DNA of 64,000 nt from Mycobacterium sp. Aquia_213 (GTDB lineage Bacteria; Actinomycetota; Actinomycetes; Mycobacteriales; Mycobacteriaceae): positions 4,836,001-4,900,000 of the forward strand of contig NZ_CP113116.1 of the NCBI RefSeq assembly GCF_026625985.1, read 5' to 3'. Shown one piece after another: positions 17,931 through 26,686 of the stretch. The position numbers were made by a program, and so were the translations under genes. The notes under the pieces were generated by a model. That model ran no database searches. It was not told the origin of the DNA and saw nothing but the letters and a program-made list of their open reading frames with translations. How positions within the stretch are numbered: position 1 is the stretch's first letter; every line of letters starts with the position of its first letter.

Positions 17931-18506
17931 TCAGTGCTCGGTCGCGGCGTGGATCACCGCGTCGACCACGCGCCGGATCCGGACCGCGGCGTGATCGGGA
18001 TCGGGTTGGCCGGCGTCGAGCCAAGCGATCACGGCGTCGATCGTCATGGTCGGCAGTAATCGCGCCGCCCAACTCCGCCATCGGTCGTCGGCCACCTCGG
18101 CAAGGTGGCGGCGGGTGATCTCGGTCGAGCTCTCGCTGATCGAATCGATCATGTCGCGAAACTCCGGCTCGCGAACGGCATAACGGAACAGCAGCCGAAA
18201 GGCGTCCGGATCGGCCGCAGCCGCGCGGATCAGCGCGGGGATGCTGGCGTCGTCGAAGTCGTCGGTGCCGGTGGCTTCGCGCAGGCGGGTGTGACCGCTC
18301 TCGATGACGGCCCGGTAGAGCTCGGCCTTCGAAGCGAAATGCCGGTACAGAATCACCGGCGTGACACCGGCTTCGGTGGCGATGGCATCGAGCCCCGTGT
18401 CGGCAAAGCCGCCGCGGGCGAACGCACGAGTGGCGGCATCGACGATCTGTTCGCGCCGCTGGGCGCGGGGCATTCGCGGAGTCGACTCGGATCGCACGGC
18501 CGTCAT
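17931..18506 (-). CDS. TetR-family regulator divergent from a cytochrome P450
   Basis: The 191-aa product has an N-terminal TetR helix-turn-helix (RREQIVDAATRAFARGGF... VTPVILYRHFASKAELYRAV). The ligand-binding half is not diagnostic. The ATG at 18506 has a GAGGGG ribosome site; an earlier in-frame start at 18539 lies inside the operator region and is unlikely. Only 73 bases separate it from the divergent P450 gene, and two inverted repeats lie there. Autoregulation and control of the P450 are the simplest inference. Confidence 0.85.
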   Translation of the reverse strand: MTAVRSESTPRMPRAQRREQIVDAATRAFARGGFADTGLDAIATEAGVTPVILYRHFASKAELYRAVIESGHTRLREATGTDDFDDASIPALIRAAAADPDAFRLLFRYAVREPEFRDMIDSISESSTEITRRHLAEVADDRWRSWAARLLPTMTIDAVIAWLDAGQPDPDHAAVRIRRVVDAVIHAATEH

Positions 18507-18516
18507 CTCTACCCCT

Positions 18517-18540
18517 CTTGTATAGGCATGAGTGTACAAG
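18517..18540. promoter_or_regulatory. Inverted repeat, likely TetR operator 1
   Basis: Arms CTTGTA (18517-18522) and TACAAG (18535-18540) form a 24-base dyad directly before the TetR start codon. It shares the TGTA/TACA core with the second dyad at 18547-18566. Confidence 0.6.
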
Positions 18541-18546
18541 TACAGT

Positions 18547-18566
18547 TGTATAAGTTATTCTATACA
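18547..18566. promoter_or_regulatory. Inverted repeat, likely TetR operator 2
   Basis: TGTATAAGTTATTCTATACA has six-base arms TGTATA/TATACA around an AT-rich centre. It lies 13 bases before the P450 start. The AT-rich TATA sequences may also serve as a -10 element, so a bound repressor would occlude the promoter. Confidence 0.6.
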
Positions 18567-18579
18567 TGAGGCGGCGCCG

Positions 18580-19674
18580 ATGCATCGAGTGCGCACACCC
18601 GTAGGCCACGAGGCCTGGCTGGTCACCGACTACGCGCAGGTGCGACACCTGCTCGACGACGATCGCCTCGGTCGTTCCCATCGCGAACCCGACAAGGCGG
18701 CGCGAACCGGGGAATCGGCACTGTTCGGAGGTCCGCTGGGCAACTTCGACACCGAAGACGCCGACCACGCCCGGACGCGAAAACTACTGCAGCCGCATTT
18801 CTCACCCAAGCACCTTCGGGCGCTCAAACCACGGGTGGAATCCCTCACCGCCGAGCTGGTGAACGAGCTCGCAGCACAGGGCCCCCCGGCCGATTTGCAC
18901 GCACAATTGGCGTTGCCGTTGCCGATCCTGGTGATCTGCGAGCTTCTCGGCGTGCCCTATTCCGACCGAGCCCAATTCCGCGCCTGGGCAGACGATGCCG
19001 GCAACGTGCGCGACCACGCCCGCTCCGAGCGCGGGCTGGCCAACCTGTTCGAATACGGCCGCGAATTGGTCGCGCGCAAGCGCGCCCATCCCGGCGACGA
19101 CGTGATATCACGGCTGTCCGCGACCGACGGCGTCTCCGACGAGGAGGCCGCCACGATGTCCATGTTCCTGTTGTTCGCCGGACACGAGACCACCGTGGTC
19201 CACATCGGCCTCGGGGCATTGCTGCTGTTGACGCATCACGGTCAATGGCAAGCACTTCTGGAAAACCCGGCGCTGATCCCCAACGCCGTCGAGGAGCTGT
19301 TGCGGGCGGCGACATCGGGGGGTGGCGCGGGTGGCATTCCTCGCTATGCGCGCACCGACTTCGTCATCGACGACGCCACCATTCACACCGGAGACTTGGT
19401 CCTGCTGGACATTGCGGCGGCCAACCACGACCCCGTGGCGTTCACTCGTCCAGAGGCTGTCGACATCGCCCGCAACGAAGCCACCCATGTTGCGTTCGGA
19501 TATGGCGGACGCTATTGCATCGGAGCCCCACTGGCCCGCGTCGAACTGAATTCCGTTTTTGCTCAACTAATTCCACGATTCCCGTCCATGCGCCTGACGG
19601 TCGATCCCGCAACATTGCCCACCCGCCGCGACGTGCTGGCCGGCGGGCTCGTCACGCTGCCGGTGTCGTGGTGA
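18580..19674 (+). CDS. Cytochrome P450 with short N-terminus
   Basis: The 364-aa product has the oxygen-activating I-helix motif AGHETT (about residues 200-205) and the heme ligand Cys at about residue 313 in HVAFGYGGRYCIGAPLARVEL. The ExxR motif sits in EELLRAA. The predicted protein opens directly at the substrate-side strand (PVGHEAWLVTDYAQVRHLL). Typical bacterial P450s have about 35-40 residues before this, so the N-terminus is short. The upstream bases are occupied by operators, and no better start was seen. Substrate and CYP family are unknown. Regulation by the divergent TetR is likely. Confidence 0.85.
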   Translation: MHRVRTPVGHEAWLVTDYAQVRHLLDDDRLGRSHREPDKAARTGESALFGGPLGNFDTEDADHARTRKLLQPHFSPKHLRALKPRVESLTAELVNELAAQGPPADLHAQLALPLPILVICELLGVPYSDRAQFRAWADDAGNVRDHARSERGLANLFEYGRELVARKRAHPGDDVISRLSATDGVSDEEAATMSMFLLFAGHETTVVHIGLGALLLLTHHGQWQALLENPALIPNAVEELLRAATSGGGAGGIPRYARTDFVIDDATIHTGDLVLLDIAAANHDPVAFTRPEAVDIARNEATHVAFGYGGRYCIGAPLARVELNSVFAQLIPRFPSMRLTVDPATLPTRRDVLAGGLVTLPVSW

Positions 19675-19693
19675 GGCCTGGCCTTCGCCCGCG

Positions 19694-20890
19694 TCAGATC
19701 AGGTAGGCCGGTTGCGCAATGCCGAATCGGTTGCCGGCGTAACCCTTCAGGGCCGCCGGGCTGAAGTAGGCGTGCTGGCTGACGGTGTGCAGATCCCGGA
19801 AGCAGCGTTGCAGGGGGTGACTGGCGTGCACCGCGCCCGCACCGGTCAAGTCGAACGTCGTATCGACCACTTGCCGTGCCACGCGCATCGCCTGTTGAGC
19901 GGCAAGCCGGAAGCCGGCGCGCTGCTCCAGCGATGGTGGGTCACCGGCGCGGGCGGTTTCCCACAGCGCACCGGCCTGATCGAGCACGAAGGCCCGCGCA
20001 GACCTCAAACCGGCTTCGGCACTCGCGAACTCGACCTGGGCAACAGGATCCTTTGCGAGCGGCTCGGACGCCATGGCACGCACCGTCGTCGTCGCGAGGT
20101 CGGTGAATTCGTCGAGTGCGCGTCGCGCGATCCCGAGCGGGACACCGACCATGCCGATCCCGGCGAGCGTGAAGAACGGAATTCTCCACAACGGCCCGTC
20201 TTGCCGGGCCGAATGGAAGAACGGGCTGATGGTGTGTTCTTCGGGAACTTTGAGACCCCGGGCGGCCACGTCGTTGCTGCCGGTGCCGCGCAGCCCCAGG
20301 ACGTCCCAATTGTCGACGATCTCGGTGTTGGCGCGCGGGAAGAACGCGAGACGCTGGTCGGGTCCCTGATTGGGGATCATGCGCGGCTGATCGCCATCGA
20401 AGACGAACATCCCGCCCAGTATCCACTCGGCATGGCGGCAACCGCTGGCGAACGGCCACCTCCCGTCGACGTCGAAGCGGCCGGCACCATCCGGGACCGC
20501 ACGCCCGGTGGGCGCGAATATCGTGGCCGATAAAAAGTCGGCGTCCGCACCGAACAGTGCTGTGGCGACGGCGGGTTCGAGCCAGGCGGCAAACGCCGGT
20601 GCGCCGCCGCCGATGGCCGCGACCCAGCCGGTGGAACCGTCGGCACGCGCCAGCTCCTCGATCATCTGGATGTTCTCGGCCGGGGCCATTTCGAATCCGC
20701 CGAGCGAGCGCGGTTGTGACGCGCGGAAGATGCCGGCCGTGCGCAGGCGCTCGACCAGATCGAAGGGCAGCGTCCCGAGCGCCTCGGCCTCATCGGCGCG
20801 CCGCGTGAGCTCGGGCGCCAGGGCGCGCGCTACCGCGATGGAATCGTCACCGTTCGACAAGCTGACGGCGGGGCATGTTGCACTTGTCAT
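19694..20890 (-). CDS. Acyl-CoA dehydrogenase-like flavoprotein (flavin-dependent monooxygenase type)
   Basis: The 398-aa product has the acyl-CoA dehydrogenase fold. Features such as DGSTGWVAAIGGGAPAFAAWL, the central domain DGRWPFASGCRHAEWILGG, and WDVLGLRGTGSNDVAARGLKVPEEH are closer to the HsaA/class D flavin monooxygenase branch than to true beta-oxidation dehydrogenases. Such enzymes use reduced flavin to hydroxylate small aromatic or other substrates. It is divergent from a TetR gene at 20950. The substrate is unknown and no flavin reductase is adjacent. Confidence 0.8.
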   Translation of the reverse strand: MTSATCPAVSLSNGDDSIAVARALAPELTRRADEAEALGTLPFDLVERLRTAGIFRASQPRSLGGFEMAPAENIQMIEELARADGSTGWVAAIGGGAPAFAAWLEPAVATALFGADADFLSATIFAPTGRAVPDGAGRFDVDGRWPFASGCRHAEWILGGMFVFDGDQPRMIPNQGPDQRLAFFPRANTEIVDNWDVLGLRGTGSNDVAARGLKVPEEHTISPFFHSARQDGPLWRIPFFTLAGIGMVGVPLGIARRALDEFTDLATTTVRAMASEPLAKDPVAQVEFASAEAGLRSARAFVLDQAGALWETARAGDPPSLEQRAGFRLAAQQAMRVARQVVDTTFDLTGAGAVHASHPLQRCFRDLHTVSQHAYFSPAALKGYAGNRFGIAQPAYLI

Positions 20891-20920
20891 GTCACTTTCC
20901 TACTTTTGATGCAGTAACCA

Positions 20921-20931
20921 GTATTCAATAC
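20921..20931. promoter_or_regulatory. Short palindrome in the flavoprotein/TetR divergent promoter
   Basis: GTATTCAATAC is an 11-base palindrome with an odd centre, located between the divergent genes, 19 bases before the TetR start. It is a candidate operator, but it is short. Confidence 0.4.
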
Positions 20932-20949
20932 AGGAGAATGTACCTAATT

Positions 20950-21603
20950 ATGGGATCTGTCAATAGTCCGCCTCCGCGCCGCTACGACTCGACCCGTCGG
21001 CGCGAGCAGGCTCAGCGCAACCGGGACGCGGTGCTCGCAGCCGCCCGGCAGCGATTCCTGTCCCAGGGTTATGCGGCGACGACGATCGCCGACATCGCGG
21101 GGGACGCCGCCGTGTCGGTCGAAACGGTGTACAAGGCGTTCGCGACCAAGGCGGGCGTGCTCAAAGCGCTCTTCGATGTGTCCGTCGCCGGCGACGACGA
21201 GCCGATCCCGATGGTCCAAAGAGACGTGATCCAACGAGTGGCCGACGAAGCCGACGCGACTCGCAAGCTGGAAATGTATGCCGAGCACCTGGCCGCCATG
21301 ATGCCGCGCAGCGCGCCGGTCCAGCTACTCGCGCGCGACGCCGCCGCGTCGTCACCGGACGCGGGTGCGGTCTGGAAGCAGACCCGGCAGGAAACGCTGG
21401 CCGGCATGACAATGTTCGCGTCCAGTCTGGCCCGGACGGGACAGCTACGCGTCAGCGCCAAAGAAGCGCGCGATGTCCTGTGGACATATCACGCACCCGA
21501 GCTCTACGAGCTTCTTGTCCTCGAACGCGGCTGGTCGGCCGCCCGCTACGGCAAGTTCCTCGCCCACGCGCTCGTCGACGCCCTACTCAAAGCCCCGGAT
21601 TGA
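20950..21603 (+). CDS. TetR-family regulator divergent from the flavoprotein
   Basis: The 217-aa product has an N-terminal TetR DNA-binding domain (RNRDAVLAAARQRFLSQGYAATTIADIAGDAAVSVETVYKAF). The C-terminal sensor region is typical in length. Two starts fit: ATG at 20950, 12 bases after AGGAGA, or ATG at 20938, very close to it; the first is used here. It ends three bases before the convergent HxlR gene. Confidence 0.82.
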   Translation: MGSVNSPPPRRYDSTRRREQAQRNRDAVLAAARQRFLSQGYAATTIADIAGDAAVSVETVYKAFATKAGVLKALFDVSVAGDDEPIPMVQRDVIQRVADEADATRKLEMYAEHLAAMMPRSAPVQLLARDAAASSPDAGAVWKQTRQETLAGMTMFASSLARTGQLRVSAKEARDVLWTYHAPELYELLVLERGWSAARYGKFLAHALVDALLKAPD

Positions 21604-21606
21604 CGC

Positions 21607-22248
21607 CTACAGCGAAAAGGCCGCACGCACCGCGTCGACGGCCGCCGGGTCGCCCGTCACGGCGACGCGCCGCAGCGCCGCCTTCCGCTTGGCATCGCTG
21701 CGGTTCAGGCGGGCGTTCACCAGATCCGCCGCGGCGGCGGTGATCGTCACGACGGGGTCGGCGTGAGCACCGGCCAGGCGCCCCTGCGTGACCACGAAAT
21801 CGAAACGCCGGCCGTCGATCTCGGCCCGGCACGTCGCCTCTAATCCCGCCGCCTTGCCCGAGTCGAAACCCAGCAGGATGCCGGCCAGGAAGCCGTTGAG
21901 CGGCGTTACCGGGCCATCGTCGATCGGATCCAGCAGGTCCACGCCGAACCACGCGATGCCCTGGATGACCGGCAGCACCCGCTGCCAGCCCAGGTCGCTG
22001 AGCGTGTAGACCGTGCGCCCGATCGGAGCCGGCAGGTCGGTCCGGTCGACCAGCCCGGCGTCTTGCAGCTCCTTGAGCCGCTCGGCAAGCAGATTGGTTG
22101 CGATGCCGGGCAGTTCGGCGCGCAAGTCGCCGTAGCGGCGCGCCCCGCCGACCAACTCGCGCAGGATCAGCAACGTCCAGCGCTCACCCAAGATGTCGAG
22201 CCCGCGCGCAATCGGGCAGTTCTGGTTGTAGTTGCGTGTCCGCACCAC
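21607..22248 (-). CDS. HxlR-type winged-helix regulator with C-terminal SCP2-like domain
   Basis: The 213-aa product begins with an HxlR winged helix (NYNQNCPIARGLDILGERWTLLILRELVGG... YGDLRAELPGIATNLLAERLKEL). A C-terminal sterol-carrier-like half follows, possibly for small-molecule binding (GFDSGKAAGLEATCRAEIDGRRF...). The early Cys11 is in the position used as redox or electrophile sensor in several HxlR proteins. It is divergent from the MFS operon, 76 bases away, and is its probable regulator. Confidence 0.85.
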   Translation of the reverse strand: MVRTRNYNQNCPIARGLDILGERWTLLILRELVGGARRYGDLRAELPGIATNLLAERLKELQDAGLVDRTDLPAPIGRTVYTLSDLGWQRVLPVIQGIAWFGVDLLDPIDDGPVTPLNGFLAGILLGFDSGKAAGLEATCRAEIDGRRFDFVVTQGRLAGAHADPVVTITAAAADLVNARLNRSDAKRKAALRRVAVTGDPAAVDAVRAAFSL

Positions 22249-22324
22249 CCCACCCTACCAGCGGTGGACATCTTTTTCCATCTATCGCTTGATTTATTTG
22301 TCTATTCAATTTACTGTCTTGTCC

Positions 22325-23848
22325 ATGCGGAAGAAGCTGGCGCTCGGCGTCATCTGCCTCGGTGTCTTCGTCATCAGCGTCGACGCCACCATCGTCAACG
22401 TCGCCCTGCCCACGCTGTCGCGCGAACTCGATGCCGACACCGCGCAGCTGCAATGGATCGTCGACGCGTACACCCTGGTCATGTCCGGGCTGCTGCTGTC
22501 GGCCGGCAGCTTCAGCGACCGCTACGGCAGACGAGGCTGGCTCAACGCCGGTCTCGTACTGTTTGCGATCACGTCGGGCCTTGCAGCACAGGCGAATTCC
22601 GCGGACCAGCTGATCGCGGCGCGCGCCGCGATGGGCGTGGGCGCGGCGGTGATCTTCCCGACCACGCTGGGCCTGATCACGAACATCTTCACCGACCCGG
22701 TCCCGCGCGCCAAGGCGATCGGGCTGTGGGCGGCGATGGTCGGTGTCGGGGTGGCCGTGGGGCCGATCAGTGGTGGCTGGCTGCTGGAGCATTTCTGGTG
22801 GGGCGCCATCTTCATGGTGAACATTCCGATCGCGGTGGTGGCCATCGTCGGCGGCGTCTTGTTCGTACCGACCTCCCGCGACCCCGCGGCACCGCGCGTC
22901 GACGTCCCGGGTCTGCTCCTGTCGGCGGCCGGTATCACCGCGCTGGTCTATACCGTCATCGAGGCGCCGTCGTGGGGCTGGACGAGTAACCGGGCCGTGC
23001 TCGGCTTTGCCGCAGCCGCCGTTCTTCTCGTCGCGTTCGCACTCTGGGAGCGACGCAGCACCCACCCGATGCTCGACGTCACGGTGTTCGCCAACCGCCG
23101 GTTCTCGGGCGGCAGCCTGGCGGTGACGGCCGGCTTCCTGACCTTGTTCGGCTTCATCTTCGTGATCACCCAGTACTTCCAATTCATCAAGGAGTACAGC
23201 GCTTTCCAATCCGGCGTGCGGCTGCTGCCGGTGGCCATATCGATCGCGGTGGCCAGCATCCTGGGACCGCGACTGGTGGAGTGGATCGGCACCACCGCAG
23301 TCGTCGCCGGCGGGCTGACCGTGTTCGCGGCCGGCCTGGCGTGGGCATCGACCGCCGATGCCGCGACGAGCTACCTCGAGATCGCACTGCAAATGTTGTT
23401 GCTCGGCGGCGGCCTGGGACTGACGTTTTCGCCGGCCACCGAATCGATCATGGGATCGCTGTCCGCCGACAAGGCCGGGATCGGCTCCGCAGTCAACGAC
23501 ACCACGCGCGAACTCGGCGGCACCCTGGGTGTGGCGATCGTGGGCAGCGTCTTCGCCTCGGTCTACTCCGCCGACCTCGGCTCCGCGCCCGCGCTCGCCG
23601 GGCTGCCGGCCGAGGTCACTTCGGCGATGCGGAGCTCAATGGCAGTGGCGCACAAGGTGATCGAACAGCTTCCCGCGGAGCGCGCCGGTCAGGTGCGCGA
23701 CGCCGTCAACCACGCGTTCCTGGACGGCCTGCAAGTGGGTTCGCTGGTATGCGCGGGAATCGCACTGGCAGCGGCGATCGTGGTGGCGGGGCTGCTGCCG
23801 GCACGTCAATTGGAAACGGCACGTCACTTGGAAAGGGAAAGGGCATGA
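22325..23848 (+). CDS. MFS drug/metabolite exporter, EmrB/QacA (DHA2) type
   Basis: The 507-aa membrane protein has the features of 14-helix proton-coupled exporters. The first helix ends DATIVNVALPTLSREL, followed by QWIVDAYTLVMSGLLLSAG, and motif A reads GSFSDRYGRRGWLNA. The ATG at 22325 is the last in-frame start before the hydrophobic first helix; longer versions read through the AT-rich promoter. Its stop overlaps the next ATG (ATGA, 23845-23848). It likely exports the product or substrate of the following genes. Confidence 0.9.
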   Translation: MRKKLALGVICLGVFVISVDATIVNVALPTLSRELDADTAQLQWIVDAYTLVMSGLLLSAGSFSDRYGRRGWLNAGLVLFAITSGLAAQANSADQLIAARAAMGVGAAVIFPTTLGLITNIFTDPVPRAKAIGLWAAMVGVGVAVGPISGGWLLEHFWWGAIFMVNIPIAVVAIVGGVLFVPTSRDPAAPRVDVPGLLLSAAGITALVYTVIEAPSWGWTSNRAVLGFAAAAVLLVAFALWERRSTHPMLDVTVFANRRFSGGSLAVTAGFLTLFGFIFVITQYFQFIKEYSAFQSGVRLLPVAISIAVASILGPRLVEWIGTTAVVAGGLTVFAAGLAWASTADAATSYLEIALQMLLLGGGLGLTFSPATESIMGSLSADKAGIGSAVNDTTRELGGTLGVAIVGSVFASVYSADLGSAPALAGLPAEVTSAMRSSMAVAHKVIEQLPAERAGQVRDAVNHAFLDGLQVGSLVCAGIALAAAIVVAGLLPARQLETARHLERERA

Positions 23849-24915
23849 GTACTCGCGTATTGGTCACCGGAGCGACGGGCAAGATCGGCGGTGCGGTCGC
23901 CGCCCAACTGCTGGAAAGGGGTGTCCCAACCCGCGCCATGGTGCATCGCGACGATGCACGCAGCGACCGGTTGCGGCAATTGGGCGCCGAGGTTGTCGTC
24001 GCCGACATGTTCGACATTCAGCAGGTTGCCTCCGCAATGCAAGGGGTCAACAGGCTCTACTTCAACCCTCCCTATCACCCACACGCGCTGGACAGTGCCG
24101 TCACTTTTGCGGTGGCCGCGCGGCGCAGTGGAGTGGAAGCCGTTGTGGCGCTGGGTCAGTGGCTGGCCAGTCCGGAGCATCCGTCGCTGATGACGCGACA
24201 TGCCTGGTTGACCGACAAGCTCTTCGGGCTGCTGCCCGAAACCGCCCATGTGGCAGTCGATCCCGGCTACTTCGCCGACAACTACCTCAACCTGGTACCG
24301 ATGGCCGCCCAGCTGGGAGTGATGCCGACGCCGACCGGGACAGGCCGAAATGCGCCTCCCTCCAACGAAGACATCGCCCGGGTGGCGGTCGGCGCCCTGC
24401 TCGACCCGCACCGTCATGACGGTCGCGCCTACCGTCCGACCGGACCGATGCTGCTCTCCGGACCCGAGATCGCCGACGCGATCGGTGCGGCCCTGGGCCG
24501 GCGGGTCCGCCACATCGACATACCTCAGTGGATGTTTATGCGCGCCGTACGCGTGAACGCCAAACGCCTCGGCGCCGATATGTTCTTCGAGTCCAGCCTG
24601 CGCCACTACCTGCCCGAGTATCCGCTGGGAACCTTTGCGGTAGGCGGCCCGACCACGCACGTCCGTGACGTCGCGGGTGTCGAACCGGAAGACTTCCTGA
24701 CCATCGCGCGCCGCTATGTCACCGGGCCCGAATCCCGGCGCACCGCAGGCAATTTCATCCGGCAGATCGTCAACTTCACGTTGACGGGGCTGGTACCGAT
24801 GCACCGGCTGGATCGGTTCGACCGGCTACAACAGCATCCCCAGCCCGCACATCCCCAACTGTCGGGCCAATCGGCACTCTGGCAGACCGAACACTCCGAA
24901 AGGATCTACGCATGA
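23845..24915 (+). CDS. NmrA-like NAD(P)-binding protein
   Basis: The 356-aa product begins with an extended-SDR nucleotide-binding motif (RVLVTGATGKIGGAVAAQLL) and a basic NADPH-type loop (VHRDDARSDRL). It lacks an obvious YxxxK catalytic pair, which fits NmrA-type redox sensors or reductases. The C-terminal part (FIRQIVNFTLTGLVPMHRLDRFDRLQQ) is not recognised. It is joined on both sides by ATGA overlaps, so it belongs to a four-gene operon. Confidence 0.8.
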   Translation: MSTRVLVTGATGKIGGAVAAQLLERGVPTRAMVHRDDARSDRLRQLGAEVVVADMFDIQQVASAMQGVNRLYFNPPYHPHALDSAVTFAVAARRSGVEAVVALGQWLASPEHPSLMTRHAWLTDKLFGLLPETAHVAVDPGYFADNYLNLVPMAAQLGVMPTPTGTGRNAPPSNEDIARVAVGALLDPHRHDGRAYRPTGPMLLSGPEIADAIGAALGRRVRHIDIPQWMFMRAVRVNAKRLGADMFFESSLRHYLPEYPLGTFAVGGPTTHVRDVAGVEPEDFLTIARRYVTGPESRRTAGNFIRQIVNFTLTGLVPMHRLDRFDRLQQHPQPAHPQLSGQSALWQTEHSERIYA

Positions 24916-25727
24916 ACAGCACCGTCGGCACCCAGTATTCGACCGGCCTGTCGCAGCACAACATCGAGCAGGCGTTGATCGCCGCCGGAAAAGACCTCGA
25001 GCATCTGGTCCCCGCCGACCTGGGCCTGCTAGAGGACTTCCACACCATGGGCCGCTTCGCGACCGCTGCGCTGACAGACCTCGCCGGGATCACCAGTGAG
25101 ACTGCGGTGCTCGACGCGGGCAGCGGGGTCGGCGGCACCGCGCGCTACGTCGCCGACCGCTTCGGCTGCACCGTCACCGCCGTCGACCTCACCGACGAAT
25201 ACTGCGAAACACACCGCTGGCTCAATCGACTGGTCGGGCTGGACAGCCGGATATCGGTCCGCCAGGGCGACGTCACCCGGCTCCCCTTCGCCGATGCCAG
25301 TTTCGACGTCGCCATCAGCCAGCATGTTCAGATGAACGTGGCCGACAAGGCGCGCCTGTACTCCGAAGCTCGCCGGGTGCTGGTAGAAGGGGGACGCCTT
25401 GCCTTGTGGGACATCACCATTGGCGACGGCCGCGAACTCTCCTATCCCCTGCCGTGGGCCGATCAACCCGCACACAGCCATCTGGTCAGCCCCGACGACT
25501 TGCACACGGTGATCGAGTCTTCCGGATTCGTCGTCGACCGGTGGAACGATCTCACCGACCAGGCGGGCGCAATCATGCAAGCCCTGCTGGCCCAGCCCGC
25601 GAGCCCGCTGGGCCTGCACGCCTTCGTGGCCGACTTCGCCCGCAAAGCGGAGAACCTCACCGGCGCGTTGTCGGACGGACGGCTGCGGGTCATCCAAGCA
25701 GTCGCGCGAGCGGTCAGCACAAGCTAA
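24912..25727 (+). CDS. SAM-dependent methyltransferase (small-molecule type)
   Basis: The 271-aa class I methyltransferase has motif I VLDAGSGVGGTARYVADRFGC, motif II around VTAVDLTDEYCE, and motifs III/IV in LPFADASFDVAISQHVQMNV. The leading segment (YSTGLSQHNIEQALIAAGKDLEHLVPADL...) resembles the glycine-sarcosine/dimethylglycine and UbiE-like methyltransferases. It overlaps the previous gene by ATGA and is six bases before the hydrolase gene. The methyl acceptor is unknown. Confidence 0.85.
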   Translation: MNSTVGTQYSTGLSQHNIEQALIAAGKDLEHLVPADLGLLEDFHTMGRFATAALTDLAGITSETAVLDAGSGVGGTARYVADRFGCTVTAVDLTDEYCETHRWLNRLVGLDSRISVRQGDVTRLPFADASFDVAISQHVQMNVADKARLYSEARRVLVEGGRLALWDITIGDGRELSYPLPWADQPAHSHLVSPDDLHTVIESSGFVVDRWNDLTDQAGAIMQALLAQPASPLGLHAFVADFARKAENLTGALSDGRLRVIQAVARAVSTS

Positions 25728-25732
25728 ATGCC

Positions 25733-26620
25733 ATGGAAATCAACGAGGTTCCGGATCAGGTTTACACGACGACGTGGACCGGCGGACGCGGCGAAGTCAA
25801 GTTCCTGGCCCGCTCCGATGGGTCGCGGTTGCGGTACTTCACCGCCGGAACCGGGCCACCGCTGGTCTTGCTTCACACGGTCCGCACGCAACTGGACTAC
25901 TTCCAGCGGGTCATTCCCGGGTTGTGGGACGACTTCACCGTCTATGCGCTGGATTTGCCCGGAATGGGTTGGTCCGACATCGTTGCGGGTGCGCACTACG
26001 GTGAGCCCGAATTACGCAGCGCCGTAGTCGAATTCGTGAGGCTGCTCGGCCTGCGCGACGTCACGCTGGCCGGCGAATCGATGGGCGCGGCCCTGTCGCT
26101 GTTGGCCTCCATCGACCTGGCGGACGACGTCAGCGCGGTGATCGCGTTCAACGCCTATGACTACCCGAGCGGGCTCGAACGCGGCAACTGGTTTGCCCGG
26201 CTGATCGGAACATCCGTCCGCGCCCCCGGTATTGGACCGATCTTCGCCCGACTGGAGAATCAGCTCATCCTGGGCGGCGTGCTGCGGGGCGGGTTCGCCG
26301 AGCCTGGCGCGCTGCCGAATGAATTTCTGAGCGAGCTACGGCGCAGCGGCCGCCGGCGCGGCTATCCGACGGTTAACCGCGCCATCATGCGCAGCCTCAG
26401 CGGCTTCATCGAGGCACGAAGCCACTATCCGCGCGTGAGTGTTCCCGTCACGCTGGTGTACTCCGAGCGCGACTGGTCGCGACCGGCGGAACGGGAGCAC
26501 GTTGCTCGCCAACTCCAGGTCGAGACCGTCACGCTGCCCGGCGTCGGCCACTTCTCCGCGCTGGAACGCCCCGGCGAGATGGTTCGCATCGTCGGTGCGC
26601 GTAGCAAGAATGGGAGATAG
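25733..26620 (+). CDS. Alpha/beta hydrolase
   Basis: The 295-aa product has the alpha/beta-hydrolase triad: nucleophile Ser in LAGESMGAALSLL, Asp in VYSERDWSRPAE, and His in LPGVGHFSALERP. The oxyanion region LLHTVRTQLDYFQRVIPGL is in the expected place. The ATG at 25733 lies six bases after the methyltransferase stop. Substrate is unknown. It closes the MFS operon and precedes the conserved HAD/GH65 pair by 66 bases. Confidence 0.85.
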   Translation: MEINEVPDQVYTTTWTGGRGEVKFLARSDGSRLRYFTAGTGPPLVLLHTVRTQLDYFQRVIPGLWDDFTVYALDLPGMGWSDIVAGAHYGEPELRSAVVEFVRLLGLRDVTLAGESMGAALSLLASIDLADDVSAVIAFNAYDYPSGLERGNWFARLIGTSVRAPGIGPIFARLENQLILGGVLRGGFAEPGALPNEFLSELRRSGRRRGYPTVNRAIMRSLSGFIEARSHYPRVSVPVTLVYSERDWSRPAEREHVARQLQVETVTLPGVGHFSALERPGEMVRIVGARSKNGR

Positions 26621-26686
26621 CTAGCGACCTGCGGGCAAGCATGGTGGAGTGGTATCGCCCGACTACTCCTACAGTGAGGATCCTCT

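Noticed and set aside
16464..18059. Long open frame opposite guaA
   Set aside because: It lacks any recognisable motif and runs through the end of guaA into the regulator gene; it is explained by codon bias of the real gene.
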